From: [Clostridium] leptum DSM 753
Lineage (GTDB): Bacteria; Bacillota; Clostridia; Oscillospirales; Acutalibacteraceae
DNA length: 64,000 nucleotides
Assembly (NCBI GenBank): GCA_000154345.1
Contig: DS480347.1
Coordinates: 186,001-250,000 of the forward strand
Reading direction: 5' to 3'
The notes below the pieces were generated by a model. The model did no database searches, had not been told where the DNA came from, and saw only the letters and a list, made by a program, of their open reading frames with translations. The translations under genes were made by a program, and so were the position numbers. Positions within the stretch are counted from its first letter, which is position 1, and each line of letters begins with the position of its first letter. Below, in pieces: positions 25,905 through 34,281 of this stretch.

Positions 25905-27581
25905 TTAGGATTCATCTTCCGCCGCTTCCTCGTCCTCTTCCTTAGCTTCCGGTTCCTCGCTGGGGCTCATGAAATCGGATTTCTGCCCGGCTTGCTCTGC
26001 CATGTCGACCATATCCGCGGATATAGAGGATTCCTTTTCGATTTCCATCAGCTCCTGCACAGCCTCCTCCTCGGTATATCCCAGCTTTTCCACCATAAAA
26101 CGCTTCTTGCTCATAAGGCCGTTGCCTATCAGCAAGATTCCCTCGTTGATGTTGGTCTGCCGGTCCTGAAGAATAGAATCGTCAAAAACAACCTTGGTTT
26201 CCCAGCCCTGTGAAGCCAGCGCTTTAATGCTGTACCCGTTCCACTTCATGTCATAGAGGGAAGCGATCTGGACAATGGCATCAATGATTTTGGCGATAGC
26301 CATCTTGACTTGCAGCTGGTGGCCTTTGATAGTCTTATAGGTTTTGCTGTTTTCGCTGATCACTTCGGTTGCGGTTTTTAAGCCTGTCGCTCTGTCAAAG
26401 GTAAAAGTACCGGCAGAAAATCCAACCTGTAAGCATAAAATAGACAAGAAAGCGTTTATCGCTCTCTCGTGTTCATCAACGCGCAGTTCAATACTGTTGT
26501 CCTGTATTTTTAAAGAATCAGGACTATCCGTGGAGAGCGCTTCATAGGCTTCGTCAGAGGCATCAAAATAGCGCCGCATTTCTCCGGTTTGCGGGTCGAT
26601 TACCGTCCGGATACATTGAGCTGGAACGATAATTCTTTTTTTACCAAGACGGAACTCCCGAATAAAGCTGTCGTAGCAAATATCTAACGCCTTGAGGGTC
26701 GAAAGAGCGTTTGCATAAATTGATACGCCAAGGGGAGAGTTATCATCAATGTTATTGGCGACAGCGGTTCGGTAATAAGCGAATAGGGAAGTGGTTAACC
26801 CCTGCATAGAGGTGTTTTCGTTCAGAAACGGATAAATCTCATTAAGGGGGTAGCGAAATCCTAGAATATCCTGTGATTCCGTCATTCCTGGACTCGGCTG
26901 CTTATATTCAGTGCGAAACGCCTCGTTGCTTATATAGTAGGTTAGCCCGTCCCATTTATGCCATTCCAGCCGGGTATAATAATAGCCGTCCTTTGCCTCA
27001 CGGCTGATAAATACGCCGTCCGTAACCTGGGCGTTATCCCAGGCAGTAGGGACAAACTGGTCCGCCATGCAGAAACCCAGTCGTATTCCTCCGCTTTCGG
27101 GGATTTCATTTCCCGCGCTGTCCCGTTTAACCTCGTACCATGCCTTAATAGCGCCGCCGCCTAATGCGAGCACCTGTTCAATATGTTCCTGCATTTTTGT
27201 CCAAAATCCGTTTTTTGTTAAAACATCATGGACAAACTCTTCCAGCGGCTGTTCCTCACTGTCCGATTGACTAACATGCACCTCACATTGTTCGCTCCAG
27301 ATCAGGCCGGCTAGTTCAGAGCTTACAGCTTTTGCGACGTCCATTCTTTCCAGGTTGCGCCGGTTTCTCGGATTTTCAATGGTAGGAGCCAGTATCCTGT
27401 GCCAAGGGCTGTAAAATCCTTTGTACAAATACTTCCAGATAAAAATACCGAAATAGTAAAATTGGTTGAAAGCAGGTACGCCTCCAACCTCGAAGATATC
27501 TTTGAATTCTTTTGACAAGCCTGTTTCAGCTCCGGTTTTCTGCATCCAGTTTTTCACCCTCTCTTTTAGTTTTTCCAGCAT
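25905..27581 (-). CDS. Phage portal protein (SPP1 gp6-like)
   Basis: 558 aa. It has the expected order of a charged N-terminus, a beta-rich stem and long helices (SENSKTYKTIKGHQLQVKMAI; KMNGYS-like DMKWNGYSIKAL), and an acidic tail. It lies between TerL and the head protein. It forms the dodecameric DNA gate at one capsid vertex. Length is typical. Confidence 0.9.
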   Translation of the reverse strand: MLEKLKERVKNWMQKTGAETGLSKEFKDIFEVGGVPAFNQFYYFGIFIWKYLYKGFYSPWHRILAPTIENPRNRRNLERMDVAKAVSSELAGLIWSEQCEVHVSQSDSEEQPLEEFVHDVLTKNGFWTKMQEHIEQVLALGGGAIKAWYEVKRDSAGNEIPESGGIRLGFCMADQFVPTAWDNAQVTDGVFISREAKDGYYYTRLEWHKWDGLTYYISNEAFRTEYKQPSPGMTESQDILGFRYPLNEIYPFLNENTSMQGLTTSLFAYYRTAVANNIDDNSPLGVSIYANALSTLKALDICYDSFIREFRLGKKRIIVPAQCIRTVIDPQTGEMRRYFDASDEAYEALSTDSPDSLKIQDNSIELRVDEHERAINAFLSILCLQVGFSAGTFTFDRATGLKTATEVISENSKTYKTIKGHQLQVKMAIAKIIDAIVQIASLYDMKWNGYSIKALASQGWETKVVFDDSILQDRQTNINEGILLIGNGLMSKKRFMVEKLGYTEEEAVQELMEIEKESSISADMVDMAEQAGQKSDFMSPSEEPEAKEEDEEAAEDES

Positions 27582-27593
27582 TGGCTCACCGCC

Positions 27594-28880
27594 TTATATA
27601 ACATAGTTTTTATAGAAGTAATTATGAGCATAACGGGTTTCGTCCATCGCGTGATTGTATGCGTCAACGGGATTGCCGTTGTTATCTACGCAATACATTC
27701 CGATCTCCTTTAAAAAATCCAGATGCCCAAACCTGTCGTTTTCAACGAGATAGAAGCGCCCGTCTGAAATACTGCTTTGCAGATATTCAATACCAACCTC
27801 AATCCCTTTTCTGGCGCCCTTAATGTCCCTGGCATTGTTATCCGCGCGGTCTGTATAATAACCGAGCAGATCAAATTCAGCGCACAATGCTTTGCAGGCT
27901 GGATCTATCTTAATACTGGATTCCCTCATACTCGTAAGCTGGCGGCAGTAGGGGATAAAGCTGCCGCAGATTTCACGGGCCTGTACCGACATTGCTTTTG
28001 TAATTCCAATATCCGCCCCGGAATAATACCACCCAGCAACACGGTATAATTTAAACTGGTTCTGCATGGTGCGGGTCACCACGTAGCAACCAATCGAAGT
28101 AGCGTCAGAGAGGCCGCCGTCACCAGCGAAATACATTTCGATTTTGCTTTCGCTGTCCGGAATATAACTGAGAATATGGCGCTGCGGGTCAAACATGGAA
28201 TAAATAACCCCTTGCGGGATACACCGCTCGCCGAGCCAGTCGCGTTTGTATAAATAAGGATTCTTTAAACAGGTTTTTCGGATTTCTTCCTTTCTTTCCG
28301 GTGTAATAATGGGATTGTCGTCTATGGTCCAGTGTGTCCATTGGGTGTCCTGTATGTTGAACACCTCAGAGATTACTGGGTGGCTGGGAGCAGGAGGGTT
28401 TAAATCAGCGATATGCCATCTTATCCTGGAGGCGCAAGTACGGCGGAAAGCTTCCTGTATTGCGTCGATATGCAGAAGATTGATTTCGCAGAAGTATACG
28501 CTTCCTAAAGACATTCCGGTGAATGATTTATGGCTGTCCGCTTTACCGGCACCTTTGTAGTAAACGCGTTTTATTCCTTTCATCGTCTCGATTTCCAGAT
28601 GATCTCCAAAATCATCATGCTTCATTCTGGAAATACCGTTAAAAATATGAAGCAGTCCGAAGCCGTCACAGTCCATTACCAGCTTAAAAGCTTGTTCTTG
28701 GTTATATGCTAAAACCATATGGTTTAGGTCCGGGGTGTTCCAAAGATACCAAGCAAAGCGGGAAACGCTGACGGTTGTTTTTCCTGACCGCGGCGTCCCC
28801 TCATTAACTTCTAAGCAATGGGAATAAGGAGCGTTTAAAATCTTCTGTTGCTTTTGCCCCCACACTATTTCTTTACTCAA
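27594..28880 (-). CDS. Terminase large subunit (PBSX family)
   Basis: 428 aa. The ATPase Walker A is GTPRSGKT (residues 28-35) and a Walker B-like strand is SVYFCEINLL. The C-terminal nuclease half contains MYFAGDGGLSDATSIG with an acidic metal site. The gene starts at TTG and overlaps TerS by 8 nt. It cuts and pumps DNA into the procapsid. Confidence 0.94.
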   Translation of the reverse strand: MSKEIVWGQKQQKILNAPYSHCLEVNEGTPRSGKTTVSVSRFAWYLWNTPDLNHMVLAYNQEQAFKLVMDCDGFGLLHIFNGISRMKHDDFGDHLEIETMKGIKRVYYKGAGKADSHKSFTGMSLGSVYFCEINLLHIDAIQEAFRRTCASRIRWHIADLNPPAPSHPVISEVFNIQDTQWTHWTIDDNPIITPERKEEIRKTCLKNPYLYKRDWLGERCIPQGVIYSMFDPQRHILSYIPDSESKIEMYFAGDGGLSDATSIGCYVVTRTMQNQFKLYRVAGWYYSGADIGITKAMSVQAREICGSFIPYCRQLTSMRESSIKIDPACKALCAEFDLLGYYTDRADNNARDIKGARKGIEVGIEYLQSSISDGRFYLVENDRFGHLDFLKEIGMYCVDNNGNPVDAYNHAMDETRYAHNYFYKNYVI

Positions 28881-29280
28881 CTTTGAACCCCCCAGCTGCT
28901 TTCGCTATGGCCTCAAAGAGGGAAGTGTCAGACTGTTTCTGCGCGTCTTTTGTGAATTTGTCAATAACGATGCCCAGCGATGTAGCAATGCTCTGAATAC
29001 TTGCCCGTTGAAGTTTATCAGAGTTTTGAAGCTCAGAAAGATAAAGGGAAATAATGCTGCACACATCATCTTTTTTCTTGTCCATAAACTCAAGAATATC
29101 AGCGGTATTCTGCTCTTTTTTTTGTTCCGCTTTTTTCACGGTTTCAGGATCGCTGATCACTACTCTTTTAACTGTATCAAAAGATACTTTGTGTTTTCTT
29201 GCAACTTGCGAATAATTCCCACATTCCGCATAATCCGCAATGATCTTTTTCTTTTCTCTATCGGTTAAATGTTTCGCCAT
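28873..29280 (-). CDS. Terminase small subunit
   Basis: 135 aa. The N-terminal helix-turn-helix (NYSQVARKHKVSFDTVKRVV) and C-terminal oligomerisation helices are typical of TerS. It begins the packaging operon after a terminator at 29312-29338. Confidence 0.85.
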   Translation of the reverse strand: MAKHLTDREKKKIIADYAECGNYSQVARKHKVSFDTVKRVVISDPETVKKAEQKKEQNTADILEFMDKKKDDVCSIISLYLSELQNSDKLQRASIQSIATSLGIVIDKFTKDAQKQSDTSLFEAIAKAAGGFKVE

Positions 29281-29311
29281 ACCACCACCACAATTTCAGG
29301 ATAAATAGAAA

Positions 29312-29338
29312 GACCGCAAAGCCGTTAGGCCTGCGGTC
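29312..29338 (-). terminator. Terminator between early and packaging genes
   Basis: Leftward stem GACCGCA / TGCGGTC followed by TTTCTATTT. It separates the early/regulator transcript from the TerS-to-lysis late operon. Confidence 0.75.
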
Positions 29339-29428
29339 CTTAGGAAAGGAGTTCAATGAACCTTGTACACTTTTCTATGATCTTATTATATCCTATGTTT
29401 TTGAAAAAAACTTCCCTTCTTTTTCCCA

Positions 29429-29866
29429 TCAGCATTCCATAATTCCGTACATGGTAACAGTAAAATAATAAAGTGCTTCATCTTTTATTCTGTATACTTG
29501 AGAAGTTTCAATGTGATATTTTTCCATCAGCCTTTCCACGTGTCCGTCGTGGCGGTCTATGTAAAACTCTGTGAGAAAGTCTTTTTGTACCTCAGTTATT
29601 CCGTCTAACCCTTTCTCGATGAGTGCGACAATCCGCCGGGTCGCGGAGTAGGCCAGGGATAAGCGCTTAGTTTTCACAATATTATCAATCCAACGATCTT
29701 CAGTTTTACTCCCGCCGCCTTTCACTGGATCAGAATCAGCAGTACAAGCCTTGATAGATTCCTGTTCTAATCGCAAAGTTAAAATCTGATCCCGAAGATT
29801 ATTTAAAGATGCTTTGCGCTTCATGTAGCATCTAAGATCGTTTTCAGCTTCTTTTTTCCAGTTCAA
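29429..29866 (-). CDS. Sigma-like late-gene activator (ArpU/RinA type)
   Basis: 145 aa from a TTG at 29866, 8 nt after AGGAGG. The N-terminus is coiled coil; the C-terminus (EKYHIETSQVYRIKDEALYYF) resembles a sigma region 4 helix-turn-helix. Its place just before the terminase genes matches phage late transcription activators, so it likely turns on the head-tail-lysis operon. Confidence 0.72.
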   Translation of the reverse strand: MNWKKEAENDLRCYMKRKASLNNLRDQILTLRLEQESIKACTADSDPVKGGGSKTEDRWIDNIVKTKRLSLAYSATRRIVALIEKGLDGITEVQKDFLTEFYIDRHDGHVERLMEKYHIETSQVYRIKDEALYYFTVTMYGIMEC

Positions 29867-30024
29867 TTTTTCAACCTCCTGACAGTCTTTTTGTCGCACT
29901 TCTCCGGCGGGCAGCCTCTAGGCTTACCGGTGTCCAGAAGATAATTACAGTATTTAACGAATCCATATCCGTGGGTTGCCAGTGCTCTATAATAGACGCA
30001 CCCTTCACAGCTTTTCCGGTTCAT
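29863..30024 (-). CDS. Small Cys-rich phage protein
   Basis: 53 aa from the ATG at 30024. MNRKSCEGCVYYRALATHGYG contains C-x2-C, with further Cys in KYCNYLLDTGKPRGCPPEKC. It resembles short zinc-binding phage accessory proteins. The stop overlaps the TTG start of the late regulator. Confidence 0.6.
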   Translation of the reverse strand: MNRKSCEGCVYYRALATHGYGFVKYCNYLLDTGKPRGCPPEKCDKKTVRRLKN

Positions 30025-30265
30025 GTGCTTTGGCGTCCTTGCAGTAGAAGTCATCTTGTTTGTTAGTATGCCAGAAAATAGAATCTCCTGTCACATCACA
30101 TTCGATATGGGAGAAAGGGCACTCTTTCTTATGCCTATGTACGCAGTCCTTGCAAGTGGTGTGCGGTTTGGGCGGGTCTTTGCTTGCCACCAGAACGGAA
30201 CAAAGCAAGAAGCCTAACGGTGCGCCTAAAAAGTACCCTAAAAGTAATAATTGCCAGCCTGCCAT
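30005..30265 (-). CDS. Small membrane protein with Cys-rich tail
   Basis: 86 aa from the ATG at 30265 (AAGGAG upstream). One membrane helix (MAGWQLLLLGYFLGAPLGFL) precedes a cytoplasmic C-x2-C...C...C zinc-ribbon-like tail (TTCKDCVHRHKKEC). Unknown function; part of the early cassette array. Confidence 0.6.
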   Translation of the reverse strand: MAGWQLLLLGYFLGAPLGFLLCSVLVASKDPPKPHTTCKDCVHRHKKECPFSHIECDVTGDSIFWHTNKQDDFYCKDAKAHEPEKL

Positions 30266-30266
30266 A

Positions 30267-30524
30267 TCAATTCTCCTTCCTCTTACCGTAGTTACAAAAA
30301 TCATTTGGAGCGACTATCTTCGGGCCGCAATCACAATAGTTATGCCATTCAATGCATATCCATTCGACGCTTTTCAGCCCTGGCTGATGAATACAATAAC
30401 CGCACTCTCCACAATAGCACGCACCAGCAGCATGAACAGGGTCGATAGTTGGCATTGATTTGATTTGTTCGCAAGCCCCCTCGTTTAAATAAACCGGGGC
30501 TAAATCCGCATCAACCAGTCGCAT
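30267..30524 (-). CDS. Cys-rich phage accessory protein
   Basis: 85 aa beginning MRLVDADLAPVYLNEG, an opening common to small phage cassettes, with multiple Cys (GACYCGECGYCIH) and the ending FCNYGKRKEN. A zinc-ribbon fold is likely. Function unknown. Confidence 0.6.
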   Translation of the reverse strand: MRLVDADLAPVYLNEGACEQIKSMPTIDPVHAAGACYCGECGYCIHQPGLKSVEWICIEWHNYCDCGPKIVAPNDFCNYGKRKEN

Positions 30525-30528
30525 TTTT

Positions 30529-30723
30529 TTACCTTCTTAACTTCTCGATCGTTTCAGACAGTTTCATAACGTCCGGGTGAGATTCAGGCTTTCCGGAATT
30601 TAATTCGCACCGTCTCAGCCGTTCAAATTTTTCTATCAGGAGTTTAGGATCTCTCTTTTGCCTTTTTAATTCCTCTTCGCTTATGATGATCGGGGGGCGC
30701 AGAAAATAATGCTCTTCATTCAT
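30529..30723 (-). CDS. Small charged phage protein
   Basis: 64 aa from the ATG at 30723 with AAGGAAGGA upstream. It is helical and basic (SEEELKRQKRDPKLLIEKFE). No family recognised. Confidence 0.55.
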   Translation of the reverse strand: MNEEHYFLRPPIIISEEELKRQKRDPKLLIEKFERLRRCELNSGKPESHPDVMKLSETIEKLRR

Positions 30724-31357
30724 TTGATTCCTTCCTTTCGCCATAGTTGCAATAATGGTTATCTTTACAATGATGCAAAGAATTTGAACAATCAACCCAT
30801 AGCTTTTTTGTTCCGTCATCATCAAATTCGTGACTTTCATCTGCTTCCCATTTTATACAATCCTTACACCTAACTACGGGGACAGCGTCGTTTAAATGCA
30901 GCTTCATTAATTCCGATACTGGTGTATACTCTCCGCAGCCAAAACAGCCAATAGCAAGAACTCCATTAACGATATCAATATCAAGAGCATCACCACACTT
31001 AGGACACCAAATTCCATTTTTAGCGGCTAATCCTCCGTTAACCGCATTTAGAATTTCCTTTATTTCTTCCGGCTTAAGGCCAATGGCCTCGTAATCCAAC
31101 AAATCCTTTACCACTTGATCTCTTTCATGTCTTAGGTGGTAGAGTTCGGCTTCCAGTTCTTTAATATATGGAATTTCCTCGTTAAGCCACTTTACATTTG
31201 CCTGAAAGCAATCCTGCGAATATTGGTGCCAACTTCCGTCTAATGCGTAATAATTCCTATTTTCGTCATCGAAGCAGGCGTCAGACGGCCTAAAAATCAT
31301 AAATTCTGCCGCAATTTGTTCCGGGGTCATATTTTTGAGCTTTTCAAAATTTGTCAT
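30716..31357 (-). CDS. Phage protein with coiled coil and two zinc ribbons
   Basis: 213 aa. An N-terminal helical region (FEKLKNMTPEQIAAEFM), a coiled coil, and then C-x2-C...C-x2-C (IWCPKCGDALDIDIVNGVL) and a second Cys cluster ending CNYGERKESNE. The ending resembles the neighbouring 30267-30524 product, showing cassette shuffling. Function unknown. Confidence 0.6.
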   Translation of the reverse strand: MTNFEKLKNMTPEQIAAEFMIFRPSDACFDDENRNYYALDGSWHQYSQDCFQANVKWLNEEIPYIKELEAELYHLRHERDQVVKDLLDYEAIGLKPEEIKEILNAVNGGLAAKNGIWCPKCGDALDIDIVNGVLAIGCFGCGEYTPVSELMKLHLNDAVPVVRCKDCIKWEADESHEFDDDGTKKLWVDCSNSLHHCKDNHYCNYGERKESNE

Positions 31358-31369
31358 AACTAATCCTCC

Positions 31370-31609
31370 TCAGGTGGTTTCTGAATCGAAATACTTTTCC
31401 CAAGCGGATATAGGGCAATCCAGTTTATTAATATCAACATCATCATGCCATGCAATTTGTTTTCCCGTCTGTTCATTTGAAAACCGACAAATAGCATTAA
31501 CCGACACGCCGGATAACGCACGTTCGTCAATTAACGTTTTAATTTCTTTTAAAGACAAATCATCTTCTAAATCACAGACGTATAAAGTCATTTTATAAAA
31601 TTGTGCCAT
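31370..31609 (-). CDS. Phage protein of unknown function
   Basis: 79 aa after a GGAGGA site. MAQFYKMTLYVCDLEDDLSL starts a small alpha/beta protein. No family recognised. Confidence 0.55.
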   Translation of the reverse strand: MAQFYKMTLYVCDLEDDLSLKEIKTLIDERALSGVSVNAICRFSNEQTGKQIAWHDDVDINKLDCPISAWEKYFDSETT

Positions 31610-31612
31610 ATC

Positions 31613-31825
31613 TCATTCCTCCTCAGGCGGTTCTGGAAGCGGCTGCCAGTGGGTAACGTGCTGATATTTTTTCTTTGCCCATGATGTTTTTCCTCGAAAA
31701 CTATCTATACCGACACAGATTTTTGTCCCTACATTATCCCAATAGCAAGGGTGGTACACAACGAGATACTCACCTGCTTTTTCCGGCAGTCTGTCCTCAA
31801 CACTGATCCAGCCGTTGTTTGCCAT
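31613..31825 (-). CDS. DUF551 family phage protein
   Basis: 70 aa. WISVEDRLPEKAGEYLVVY and the ending HVTHWQPLPEPPEEE are the classic DUF551 pattern. Such proteins are common in phage early regions; function unknown. Confidence 0.85.
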   Translation of the reverse strand: MANNGWISVEDRLPEKAGEYLVVYHPCYWDNVGTKICVGIDSFRGKTSWAKKKYQHVTHWQPLPEPPEEE

Positions 31826-31827
31826 AG

Positions 31828-32094
31828 CTAATCCTCCAAATCCATCTTAGCGCCACAGTGGGGACAATAGCTATAATGCAATTCTCGTAATAGAAAATCA
31901 GCCTTTCCTCCACATTCTGAACATGTATTTCTATATCTAACAATGCTCATATTTTCAATTTTAATTTGCTCTTGAATCCACTTCCCATGCTTCACCTCTT
32001 CAACGTCGGCGGCGGGAAGTTCTTTAATCCTTTGACGGTCAAATACGCCTAGAACGCAGCCTAGTGCGTCTTCTCTCTTGATGTACTCAGCCAT
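31828..32094 (-). CDS. Small phage zinc-ribbon protein
   Basis: 88 aa from the ATG at 32094 with GGAGG upstream. MAEYIKREDALGCVLGVFD is followed by a ribbon C-x2-C...C-x2-C ending YCPHCGAKMDLED. The last 25 bp of the gene plus spacer are repeated at the end of the adjacent MazG-like gene. Confidence 0.65.
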   Translation of the reverse strand: MAEYIKREDALGCVLGVFDRQRIKELPAADVEEVKHGKWIQEQIKIENMSIVRYRNTCSECGGKADFLLRELHYSYCPHCGAKMDLED

Positions 32095-32123
32095 TGTCAA
32101 TCCTCCAAATCCATCTTAGCGCC
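31830..32123. repeat. 25-bp direct repeat at the ends of two zinc-ribbon genes
   Basis: An identical 25-bp sequence (starting AATCCTCCAAATCC) occurs at 31830-31854 and 32099-32123. It covers the shared GAKMDLED codons, stop and ribosome site of two adjacent genes, evidence of cassette duplication. Confidence 0.85.
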
Positions 32124-32507
32124 GCATCGAGGGCAATAATTTGAAAATTTCTCAGTATCATAATCAAGTCCATAAGGATTATCTTCGCCGCAATTTGAAC
32201 ATTGCCAGGCACCGTGTTCATATTCCCACTTTTCCTGTTCCAAGCGAACCTTTAATCTGTGTGTTTTCTTGAATTTTTGAACTTCCACCAAATCCTCACA
32301 ATCGTGAAGAATCATCATTTGTTCCAACATGATTTGAACGTCCGCGATCTCTTCGGCAATAGCTTCACGGTTATCTTTGCCCCTGGCGTGCTTACAAAGT
32401 TCCTTTTGCAGTTCTGACATTTCCTCAAAAACCATAAGTGTTTGAGCTTCAGCACCCCATTTATTCAGAGCTTCGCAATAAATTTTGTGTGGTTTTGATT
32501 CAGTCAT
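32097..32507 (-). CDS. MazG-like nucleotide pyrophosphohydrolase fused to a zinc ribbon
   Basis: 136 aa. Residues 1-70 have the MazG-like helices and acidic motif (FEEMSELQKELCKHARGK; EAIAEEIADVQIMLEQM), with E-E-x2-E and E-x2-D metal ligands. Residues 98-136 are a ribbon (CSNCGEDNPYG... YCPRCGAKMDLED). MazG enzymes hydrolyse NTPs or alarmones. The ribbon fusion appears to come from local duplication. Confidence 0.78.
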   Translation of the reverse strand: MTESKPHKIYCEALNKWGAEAQTLMVFEEMSELQKELCKHARGKDNREAIAEEIADVQIMLEQMMILHDCEDLVEVQKFKKTHRLKVRLEQEKWEYEHGAWQCSNCGEDNPYGLDYDTEKFSNYCPRCGAKMDLED

Positions 32508-32787
32508 AGTTTGCCTCCTTTAACGCTTTCTCAATTCTGGAAGCGAGATTGTCCAATACAGCCTCCAACTGCTCAGCAGTTTCTGCGCAGTAATCATCAG
32601 ACGCCATTTCCCTTGCCGTGTAGGCCGATAGAGCGGCTTTTAGGGAAGAGTAGTATCCTGTTATTCTTTCAACCGTTTTGCCTAAATTCGGACTTGAACG
32701 CTTTGAAATAATATGGCGCTCATATAGGGCGACAGTACCATTTTTCAAGGTGCAGATCCGGTAATCTCCCAAGGTTAGGTTAATCAT
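32500..32787 (-). CDS. Phage protein of unknown function
   Basis: 95 aa. MINLTLGDYRICTLKNGTVALYE is followed by helices ending ASRIEKALKEANYD. No family recognised. It overlaps both neighbours by a few bases. Confidence 0.55.
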   Translation of the reverse strand: MINLTLGDYRICTLKNGTVALYERHIISKRSSPNLGKTVERITGYYSSLKAALSAYTAREMASDDYCAETAEQLEAVLDNLASRIEKALKEANYD

Positions 32788-33245
32788 TACTTTTGTCCTC
32801 CGTTCCCGTCTGTGACTTCAAATCTAAGCTTCATCTGTGCGGGACATAAGTCCACGCTTGGACGTCGCTTTCCGGTCCATCGAAGCCCTCCAGCCCTGCC
32901 TACACATTTCCAGCCGGCAGCCCTCAGGCTTGCCCCGTTCTCACTTTCTAATATGTAAGTGACAAGCTTATGGTAGCCCATAGCCCTGGCAGTTCTCCAG
33001 GCCGCCGCATAAAGCATGCTGCAAGCGTTGCGTGTGCCGTCTGTGCAAAGCCGGTTAACCTCCAAGGTCCAGCTGTCGTCAAGATAACGGCTGACGGGCC
33101 TTCCTACAATGGCAACGCCCACAATTTTTTCTCCGTCGGTGCAGCCAATAGAAAATTTGTGCCCTGTGACAGGCTTATGGTGTCGGTGATGCTGCTCTAC
33201 AAAAGCATTGGCCTCTTTTAAGCTTATCGGACATATCTCAAGCAA
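32787..33245 (-). CDS. XF1762 family GNAT-like protein
   Basis: 152 aa starting at TTG after AGGAG. FVEQHHRHHKPVTGHKFSIG, VGVAIVGRPVSRYLDD and LESENGASLRAAGWKCVG define the XF1762/GNAT-like phage family. An acyl-transfer role is possible; substrate unknown. Confidence 0.85.
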   Translation of the reverse strand: MLEICPISLKEANAFVEQHHRHHKPVTGHKFSIGCTDGEKIVGVAIVGRPVSRYLDDSWTLEVNRLCTDGTRNACSMLYAAAWRTARAMGYHKLVTYILESENGASLRAAGWKCVGRAGGLRWTGKRRPSVDLCPAQMKLRFEVTDGNGGQK

Positions 33246-33283
33246 CTAAATCACTCCTTATTTCCCGCCTGTTTGCGGCTGGG

Positions 33284-33556
33284 TTAATCTCTTTTAAAAT
33301 CAAGCTTCATTTCATCAACGATCACCCGGTCTAAATGTTCCCAAAAGATTTCGTCTTGATCGTGTTCGGCGGAAAGCCTGCTGATTCCATTGATTACCGC
33401 TAGGCATCGCTTCGAACCAAAGCCGAAGTTACGGTTCAGCACATAGCACATCAATTTAAAGTACTGGCGCAGAAGTCTTTCCTGATCCGTTTTTACTACC
33501 TGCCGAGAATAACTTTCAGCGGCTTGTAATTGTTTTTTTTGTAAGCTTGGACGAAT
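33284..33556 (-). CDS. Phage early protein with apparent AUU start
   Basis: About 90 aa: IRPSLQKKQLQAAESYSRQV, then LLRQYFKLMCYVLNRNFGFG and SAEHDQDEIFWEHLDRVIVD. The frame opens exactly at the upstream stop as TAATT, where TAATG coupling would be expected. AGGA lies 6 nt upstream of the ATT. The first ATG is 35 codons further in and would lose the N-terminal helix. Family not recognised. Confidence 0.55.
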   Translation of the reverse strand: MRPSLQKKQLQAAESYSRQVVKTDQERLLRQYFKLMCYVLNRNFGFGSKRCLAVINGISRLSAEHDQDEIFWEHLDRVIVDEMKLDFKRD

Positions 33557-33906
33557 TAGGTATCCTGGCCTTCACTTAAATCCCTCCCGTCCAAAATTTT
33601 CACCAGCCGCCGGCAGACAGGACAGCCGCTTTCTTTTACAGCCTTGAACTGCCCGCCGAACGCCACACGGATCTGATCGATGTCTTTGTGAAGCTTCAGG
33701 CCGTCCTTCTCTTTTCTCCGCGCGTCTTCGTACTCTCTCCTGAGGGCTTCTTTTTCCTCAGCGGCTTCGTCCTTGGAAAAAGCGCCGCGCCGGTAAGCAT
33801 GGTACAGCCAGGTAATCCCGCGGTATGCAACACGCTCTAAAGGAAGCACGGAACGGGGAAGAGGCTTCCCGTTTCCGGCGAGAGCGCAAAGCTCGTCAAA
33901 GGTCAT
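33556..33906 (-). CDS. Phage protein of unknown function
   Basis: 116 aa. MTFDELCALAGNGKPLPRSV, a coiled coil, and a late C-x2-C (SGCPVCRRL). It overlaps RusA by 11 nt. No family recognised. Confidence 0.6.
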   Translation of the reverse strand: MTFDELCALAGNGKPLPRSVLPLERVAYRGITWLYHAYRRGAFSKDEAAEEKEALRREYEDARRKEKDGLKLHKDIDQIRVAFGGQFKAVKESGCPVCRRLVKILDGRDLSEGQDT

Positions 33907-34270
33907 GGCTGATCTCCTCTATTTCTATCTCTACTCTGGGATTTTTATGATCAACGGAAAAACTATCCGTAAATCCCACAATATGCCTTTGGCCGTCGCC
34001 TTCCAAAATGCCCGCGTGGACGAAGGCGTCCTGTATGAATTTTTTTGCAAAAGCCACGTTATCCAAGTCCCTCCGGCGATCTTTTTCCACCCATAAATAC
34101 CGCATGACCACCGGCCTTTTAAAATGCGCTTTTCTATGCTGAGAGCGGGCGATCATGCCTATTGCATATTCCATCTGCTTTTTCATTTTTGCCGCGCTGT
34201 GACGATTGCTCCGCTCTGCGGATATGTACTCATTCAGCCCTGGCAGCGTCCCTAAAATCACAAATTTCAT
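33896..34270 (-). CDS. RusA-like Holliday junction resolvase
   Basis: 124 aa. MKFVILGTLPGLNEYISAER opens the RusA fold. The metal-binding acids are R-D68-L-D70-N (EKDRRRDLDNVAF) and D81, with D92 in LEGDGQ. It resolves branched DNA during phage recombination or replication. Confidence 0.88.
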   Translation of the reverse strand: MKFVILGTLPGLNEYISAERSNRHSAAKMKKQMEYAIGMIARSQHRKAHFKRPVVMRYLWVEKDRRRDLDNVAFAKKFIQDAFVHAGILEGDGQRHIVGFTDSFSVDHKNPRVEIEIEEISHDL

Positions 34271-34281
34271 TCAGGCTCCCC

